Shown: positions 60,152 through 64,000 of the stretch, one piece after another | How positions within the stretch are numbered: the first letter of the stretch is position 1 | Layout: each line of letters starts with the position of its first letter | NCBI RefSeq assembly: GCF_000210295.1 | Contig: NC_026737.1 | Coordinates: 744,001 to 808,000, forward strand | DNA from: Trypanosoma brucei gambiense DAL972 | Taxonomy: Eukaryota; Euglenozoa; Kinetoplastea; Trypanosomatida; Trypanosomatidae | Length of the DNA: 64,000 nucleotides | Reading direction: 5' to 3' | Position numbers and translations under genes: made by a program | The notes under the pieces: generated by a model | Told to the model about the DNA's origin: nothing | The model's database searches: none | What the model saw: only the letters and a program-made list of their open reading frames with translations

Positions 60152-60796
60152 ATGAGTACCACAGGAAGCTGGACAATTGAACGAAGCGATGGCGTCATCG
60201 TTAAAATTGATAAACCGAATGTCTCTTTTCGCTTCGGCCGCGGAAAGGAACTTCCTCCTGGACAGCAACTTAACGACAAGTACATCTCCCGGAATCACAT
60301 CTCATTCGAGTGTAAATCATCTTCGCTTTTCGCAAAGCAAAGCGGCCGGAACCCAACATTTTATTCAGCAGCGTTCCGTCAAGTTCCGAGAGCCGGATTG
60401 GAGTTCCGGCCTGCCGATGCCAACAAAACTTCTGGCGCGCAACCCGATGGTTCCGGCAACAAAAATGAGGAAAATATTGTTTTCGTTCCATGTGGTAATG
60501 AAAAAACAAATCAAGTTGTGATAAGCAGCAGCGGGAATGAAATAGAACTGTGTACCCTTCACTTCCCAGAGGAGTTGAGACTCCCAAAACTTACGGTACG
60601 TTACACACCGCCACGCATAGAAAAGGTGGATCACATGCCAAGAGGTGTTCCCGCCGTTCCACTCGTTTTCCCTAAGGATGATGATGATGATGACGATGAC
60701 AATAACAACAACAACAACAGTCACGGCTCCACCCCGCCTGCTTGGCGCGGGATTCTTGACGCCGTTCTTCAATCCAATAAAGGCAGTGACAGTTAA
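60152..60796 (+). CDS. FHA-like domain protein, 214 aa
   Basis: The ATG at 60152 follows a predicted acceptor AG (60144-60145). Residues 5-50 match the first half of an FHA domain: GSWTIERSDGVIVKID, FRFGRG with the conserved Gly29-Arg30, and YISRNHISFEC with the Ser46-Arg47-x-His49 motif. A 55-residue Gly/Asn/Ala insertion separates this from a second beta-rich part (NQVVISSSGNEIELCTLHF), which would carry the remaining strands. FHA domains bind phosphothreonine peptides through the Arg and Ser seen here. A Pro-rich stretch, an Asp8-Asn6 tract encoded by GAT/AAC repeats (60676-60720) and a short helix complete the protein. No kinase or other catalytic domain is attached. The partner is unknown. 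Confidence 0.72.
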   Translation: MSTTGSWTIERSDGVIVKIDKPNVSFRFGRGKELPPGQQLNDKYISRNHISFECKSSSLFAKQSGRNPTFYSAAFRQVPRAGLEFRPADANKTSGAQPDGSGNKNEENIVFVPCGNEKTNQVVISSSGNEIELCTLHFPEELRLPKLTVRYTPPRIEKVDHMPRGVPAVPLVFPKDDDDDDDDNNNNNNSHGSTPPAWRGILDAVLQSNKGSDS

Positions 60797-61352
60797 CATA
60801 AGCGCAATTCATTTGGAGCGCGCAGCAGGCCGTTGTGGTTTGGACGATGGTTTGAGCCACCAATTTGATTAAAGTTAACTTAATTGAATGGAGAGGCGCA
60901 TTGCCTCTACATAAGCAGATACGGAGGGTGCCTGAATTTACACGGCAAATAAACAGCCTTGAGGGTAATGCGGCGAGTTGAACAAACGCTGAAATTGATG
61001 CGCTTATTCGGTTGCGAGGAGTTGCGGTATATCTTGTGCGCATATGTTGGTGGTTGGTTGCATGTGAGTTTTAGCAATGCTGAACAAAAGTTGTCGTAGA
61101 GCTGCTGCTGAAATGTAACGAAAGGTGTAGCGATCATGTCGGTCATATATTGCTCCGACTGAGTTCGCATGTGTGCTTGTCAAATTGCTCTTCCCTTGTG
61201 AAGCTAAGCCTTGTATGCGTGTAAGAGCGGATTCTCTTGCTTTGACTACCTCTGCCGGTGACTTAACCCGCGATACATTGCTGCCTTTTTGTGGTTGTTG
61301 TTGTTGTTGCTGTTCCTTTTCTTGTTTTTAAAAAAAGAAAAAGGTATCTCAG
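60797..61352. other. Spacer with trans-splice signal
   Basis: Contains GTT repeats and a pyrimidine-rich tract (61288-61328), then AGs at 61342-61343 and 61351-61352, immediately before the next ATG. Confidence 0.6.
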
Positions 61353-62015
61353 ATGCCGGCGCCGCCAGCGGCATCCGGTGTGCGTCGCTTGCAGAAGGAG
61401 TTACGCGACATCACCCTGGACCCTCCACCGTATTGTAACGCTGCTCCTTCGTCGGAAAGCATTTTCACGTGGTATTTCACCCTCGATGGACTACCTCAGA
61501 CGCCTTATGAAGGTGGTCGATACGTTGGGGAGCTGAGGTTCCCACCTGAATATCCGATGAAGGCACCCAAAATAATTATGCTGACGCCGAGTGGACGGTT
61601 TGTTATTAACAGTCCCATTTGCCTTACCATAACTGATTTTCATCCGGAAGAGTGGAGCCCAATGTGGGGGGTGCGGACAATAATCACTGGTTTGCTTTCA
61701 TTCATGGTCAGTGAGGAAAGTGGGTTGGGCGGGATGACGGCAACTGCAGAGAGTCGAAGGGCTCTGGCTGCAGAAAGTCATCGCTATAATGTGGAGCGTG
61801 TGCCGGTATACAAGGAATTGTTCAACAGCGAGTACCAGAAAGATTTAAAAAAATTGAACGAGGAAGCAGAGGCATTGCGCAAGAACTGTGGTGACGTTAG
61901 CGAGAATTTGGGTAACAAAACCACCAACGCAAGCAGGGCGCAGCTGCGTGGAATCGTTGCTTCTATCGTTGTGTTGGTTGCCCTTGCTGTGGGGCTCTTA
62001 GTGCTTAGGAATTGA
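61353..62015 (+). CDS. UBE2J2/Ubc6-type tail-anchored ubiquitin-conjugating enzyme, 220 aa
   Basis: The ATG at 61353 starts the UBC fold directly (RRLQKELRDITLDPPPYCNA; GGRYVGELRFPPEYPMKAPK). The active-site cysteine is Cys90 in NSPICLTITDFHPEEWSPMW, which closely follows the UBE2J2 signature (CL-x-ITDFHP-x-x-W-x-P). The HPN triad of ordinary E2s is absent, as in all UBE2J/Ubc6 enzymes. A charged linker follows, with one C-terminal helix (about 199-217, RGIVASIVVLVALAVGLLVL) and a three-residue tail, giving tail anchoring in the ER membrane facing the cytosol. The family ubiquitinates misfolded ER proteins for ERAD. It is the last protein gene of the + strand cluster. Confidence 0.93.
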   Translation: MPAPPAASGVRRLQKELRDITLDPPPYCNAAPSSESIFTWYFTLDGLPQTPYEGGRYVGELRFPPEYPMKAPKIIMLTPSGRFVINSPICLTITDFHPEEWSPMWGVRTIITGLLSFMVSEESGLGGMTATAESRRALAAESHRYNVERVPVYKELFNSEYQKDLKKLNEEAEALRKNCGDVSENLGNKTTNASRAQLRGIVASIVVLVALAVGLLVLRN

Positions 62016-63410
62016 CGGGCTGTTGACTCCATCCTTATTCCCATCCCCACCCAAACGCGCACGATCACAATTATTCGTATGAAATTCTCACAGGCAAAGC
62101 GTTCATTTCCGCCCACCTCCTCCGTCGAAAATTACCCTCCCACCCGAGCTTCAGTTGATGGCATTACCCTTCACACGCCTGCATTTGAAGCCGACGTTAA
62201 ATTTATTACATTTTATCTCTTCTTCACACCATTAAATAGTAAATGTTAAGGAAATGCGCCTGGGCCAAATGCATATGATACTTTCATGCCTTTCGTTGGA
62301 TCGCAACCCACCCTGACACTCAGTTGCGGCGTCGCCGAAGTGTTTCAAGAGGGTATTTTTTGTTCGCTGACTTCCTCTCGACCGTTCAAACTGACATGGG
62401 TTTCGGTCATTTCCCCTGTTTGCCGGATTCCGATGGATGTGAAGAAGTGCAATAAAGCGTTGCATTATGGAGCAAGTGGAGAAATCACAGCGGTGTCGTA
62501 GTGGTGCTGAATTATTTCTGTTTCCCTCTCCCCGATCTAAGACAACGGTGCAGTTCCAAAACAATAAAAAGGTTGGGACGCGAAAGTGGACAGAGAGTGC
62601 TCAAGGAACGCCATTGTGAGGTTTGACACACTTTACGTATGTGAATATCGGAATTCACACATGGCCCTCGAGGGATATCGGCTATACGCGCGCCATTGCG
62701 TTACGAATCCGTGAGGAGTCCAACTTTTTTGCTTCTGAAGCGCCGCATTCCCGTCACTTGAAATAGCAGTCCATCGTGAAATAAATGAGATCGTGCAAAC
62801 ACATTCCGGAAGCAACGGCCAGAAAAGGAACCTTACCGAGACCACCTCCAAAACCATGAAAAGAAAGGACATATTGCACACATTTGTTTTCCCCTTATTT
62901 TCCCTCCTGTCACTGTTCCTTTCCCAGCCCAGTTCCAGTTTCCCACGACAGCATGGGTCCAATGCCTTCTATAATGACCAGTGGGGCATTTGATGGAATG
63001 TTTGCTTCAGCACCGCAAGAGCCCGCCACACGTTGCAGCCTCGTGAGGTGATGTTTGAACTCTGTTGGTATGGGGGTCGTCCTCTCCCTGCCTTTCTGGT
63101 ATTTTAGCATCGCTTTCTCAACCAACCCAATAAAAGAAAAAGCAAAGCAAGGCAAAGAGCAAAAAGAGACGAGTCGTTCACTGACAAACGTTTTAGTTGA
63201 TGGGGGTGTTACTTTCGGTGTAAGAAATAATGGATATGCTGCTTCATTAGTAAATAAAACAGCAACCCCTTTTCCTTTCATTCGTTTCCGTCCCAAATGT
63301 CACCACCGCAGGCCACACACACACGCACGCACAATCTCAATCCCTCTTCCCCTTTCATCCGAACATTAAAATTTCACGGCAGCAAAATTGAGGGAAACAG
63401 AGAAATGACG
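62016..63410. other. End of the + strand gene cluster
   Basis: A 1.4-kb stretch between the last protein gene and the tRNA genes. No convincing ORF is seen; a 71-codon ATG ORF at 62286 has unremarkable composition. In trypanosomes such regions often hold transcription termination sites, but no sequence signal proves it here. Confidence 0.55.
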
Positions 63411-63414
63411 AAAA
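63411..63414 (-). terminator. Short Pol III terminator of tRNA-Val
   Basis: TTTT on the - strand, 2 nt beyond the 3' end of the tRNA-Val gene. Four T is the minimum for RNA polymerase III. Confidence 0.55.
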
Positions 63415-63416
63415 CC

Positions 63417-63490
63417 TACGCCGATCGGGACTCGAACCCGAGACCTTCGCCGTGTTAAAGCGACGTCATAACCACCTAGACCATCAGCGC
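63417..63490 (-). tRNA. tRNA-Val (anticodon AAC)
   Basis: The reverse strand folds as a 74-nt cloverleaf with no intron. The acceptor stem GCGCTGA pairs with TCGGCGT (two G-U pairs), with A as discriminator. The D arm is GTC...GAC. The anticodon stem TCGCT/GGCGA carries the loop TTAACAC, so the anticodon is AAC. The T arm is TCGGG/CCCGA with TTCGAGT, and the B box is intact. A34 would be read as inosine after editing. Confidence 0.95.
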
Positions 63491-63545
63491 TTGCCCTTCC
63501 CGGCAATTTTTGTATCATTTCCTCAGTTCAATTGATTTAAACACG

Positions 63546-63549
63546 AAAA
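63546..63549 (-). terminator. Short Pol III terminator of tRNA-Leu
   Basis: TTTT on the - strand, 4 nt after the tRNA-Leu gene. Confidence 0.5.
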
Positions 63550-63553
63550 CGAC

Positions 63554-63587
63554 TGACGGTGGTGGGGTTCGAACCCACGCCCCTAGA

Positions 63588-63626
<39 letters not shown>

Positions 63627-63633
63627 CACCGCC
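63554..63633 (-). tRNA. tRNA-Leu (anticodon TAG)
   Basis: An 80-nt class II tRNA. The acceptor stem GGCGGTG pairs with CACCGTC, with discriminator A. The D arm is GCC...GGC. The anticodon stem CCAGA/TCTGG carries TTTAGGC (anticodon UAG). It has a long variable arm (TCTCTAGGGGC) and a T arm GTGGG/CCCAC with TTCGAAC. It decodes CUA and CUN wobble codons. No intron. Confidence 0.96.
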
Positions 63634-63684
63634 ACCGCCCCCGATTTCGTGGGTGAATTTCTGTTATAAACTTACTCCCGCAGT

Positions 63685-63690
63685 AAAAAA
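63685..63690 (-). terminator. Pol III terminator of tRNA-Met
   Basis: Six T on the - strand, 2 nt after the tRNA-Met gene: a strong RNA polymerase III stop. Confidence 0.75.
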
Positions 63691-63692
63691 TG

Positions 63693-63765
63693 TGCGATCG
63701 GTGAGGCTCGAACTCACGACCTTGGGATTATGAAACCCACGCGCTGCCGACTGCGCCACGCTCGC
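63693..63765 (-). tRNA. tRNA-Met, elongator (anticodon CAT)
   Basis: A 73-nt cloverleaf. The acceptor stem GCGAGCG pairs with CGATCGC with one G-A mismatch at 5-68, discriminator A. The D arm is GCGC...GCGC. The anticodon arm TGGGT-TTCATAA-TCCCA gives anticodon CAU, with a T-T at 31-39 as in animal elongator tRNA-Met. The T arm is GTGAG/CTCAC with TTCGAGC. It lacks the three consecutive G-C pairs of initiator anticodon stems, which supports an elongator. Confidence 0.93.
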
Positions 63766-63785
63766 AGCGGCTCCCGTCACATTAC

Positions 63786-63895
63786 GGAATCCCTTTTAAC
63801 GGCCGGAAATCAGTTTCCATCCAGCACACTCATTCTGTAAGGAATCCCTTTTAACGGCCGGAAATCAGTTTCCATCCAGCACACTCATTCTGTAA
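63786..63895. repeat. Perfect 55-bp tandem duplication
   Basis: The 55 bp at 63786-63840 (beginning GGAATCCCTTTTAACGGCCG) are repeated base for base at 63841-63895, with no spacer. It lies 21 bp upstream of the tRNA-Met gene on its transcribed strand. The unit itself is not low complexity. Confidence 0.97.
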
Positions 63896-64000
63896 ATTGG
63901 CGCTGGGAAGCTTACATCCGCTTCTTCTATGCGAGCACAACAATATACTTTCGAAATAATTACTCACTGTGAAAGTACCGTATTATACTGTTGTTATGTC

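Noticed and set aside
62286..62501. 71-aa ATG ORF after the E2 gene
   Set aside because: No motif, no clear splice signal, and position at the end of the gene cluster. Probably 3' UTR.

Overview
This window looks like kinetoplastid nuclear DNA, most likely Trypanosoma brucei or a very close relative. All 25 supported protein genes lie on the + strand and none shows an intron. They are separated by AT/GT-rich, low-complexity spacers full of homopolymers and dinucleotide repeats. Many starts are preceded by a pyrimidine tract plus AG, as expected for spliced-leader trans-splicing. A trypanosome-type SPEF1 gene followed closely by SBDS and a large dihydroxyacetone-phosphate acyltransferase matches my unverified memory of T. 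brucei chromosome 4. ORFs beginning at GTG or TTG were moved to the first in-frame ATG, because this is a eukaryote.

Layout. 1-10 kb: a possible membrane-protein 3' end, an unknown protein, a family A DNA polymerase without a helicase domain, a small unknown protein and a J-domain protein. 10-26 kb: a probably N-myristoylated coiled-coil protein, a 1289-aa protein with three degenerate class III cyclase-like domains, an F-box protein, a single-TM protein, a probably mitochondrial DEAH/RHA helicase with dsRBD-like repeats, an unknown protein and a Cys-rich type I membrane protein. 26.3-30.7 kb holds no convincing gene. 30.7-41 kb: an Arg-rich protein with a UAP56-binding-like motif, a NUDT19-like NUDIX-fold pseudoenzyme, a DUF167 protein, an ATG101-like HORMA protein, a leucine-rich-repeat protein and a Dus4-like tRNA dihydrouridine synthase. 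41-62 kb: a large disordered protein with tandem PP1-docking motifs, SPEF1, SBDS, an RRM-like protein, the glycosomal acyltransferase, a polytopic class 3 lipase, an FHA-like protein and a UBE2J2-type tail-anchored E2. 63.4-63.8 kb: three - strand tRNA genes (Val-AAC, Leu-UAG, Met-CAU) and then a perfect 55-bp tandem duplication.

The + strand genes fit one polycistronic RNA polymerase II unit. The opposing tRNA cluster probably marks its downstream end. As usual in trypanosomes, neighbours are functionally unrelated: DNA repair, mitochondrial RNA metabolism, autophagy, tRNA modification, ribosome maturation, ether-lipid synthesis and ERAD. I saw no recognised retroposon, VSG gene, CRISPR array or rRNA. 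The observations most worth a second look are the triple cyclase-like protein, the PP1-docking protein, the ATG101-like protein, the NUDIX pseudoenzyme and the UAP56-binding-type Arg-rich protein. I cannot claim a wholly new system.
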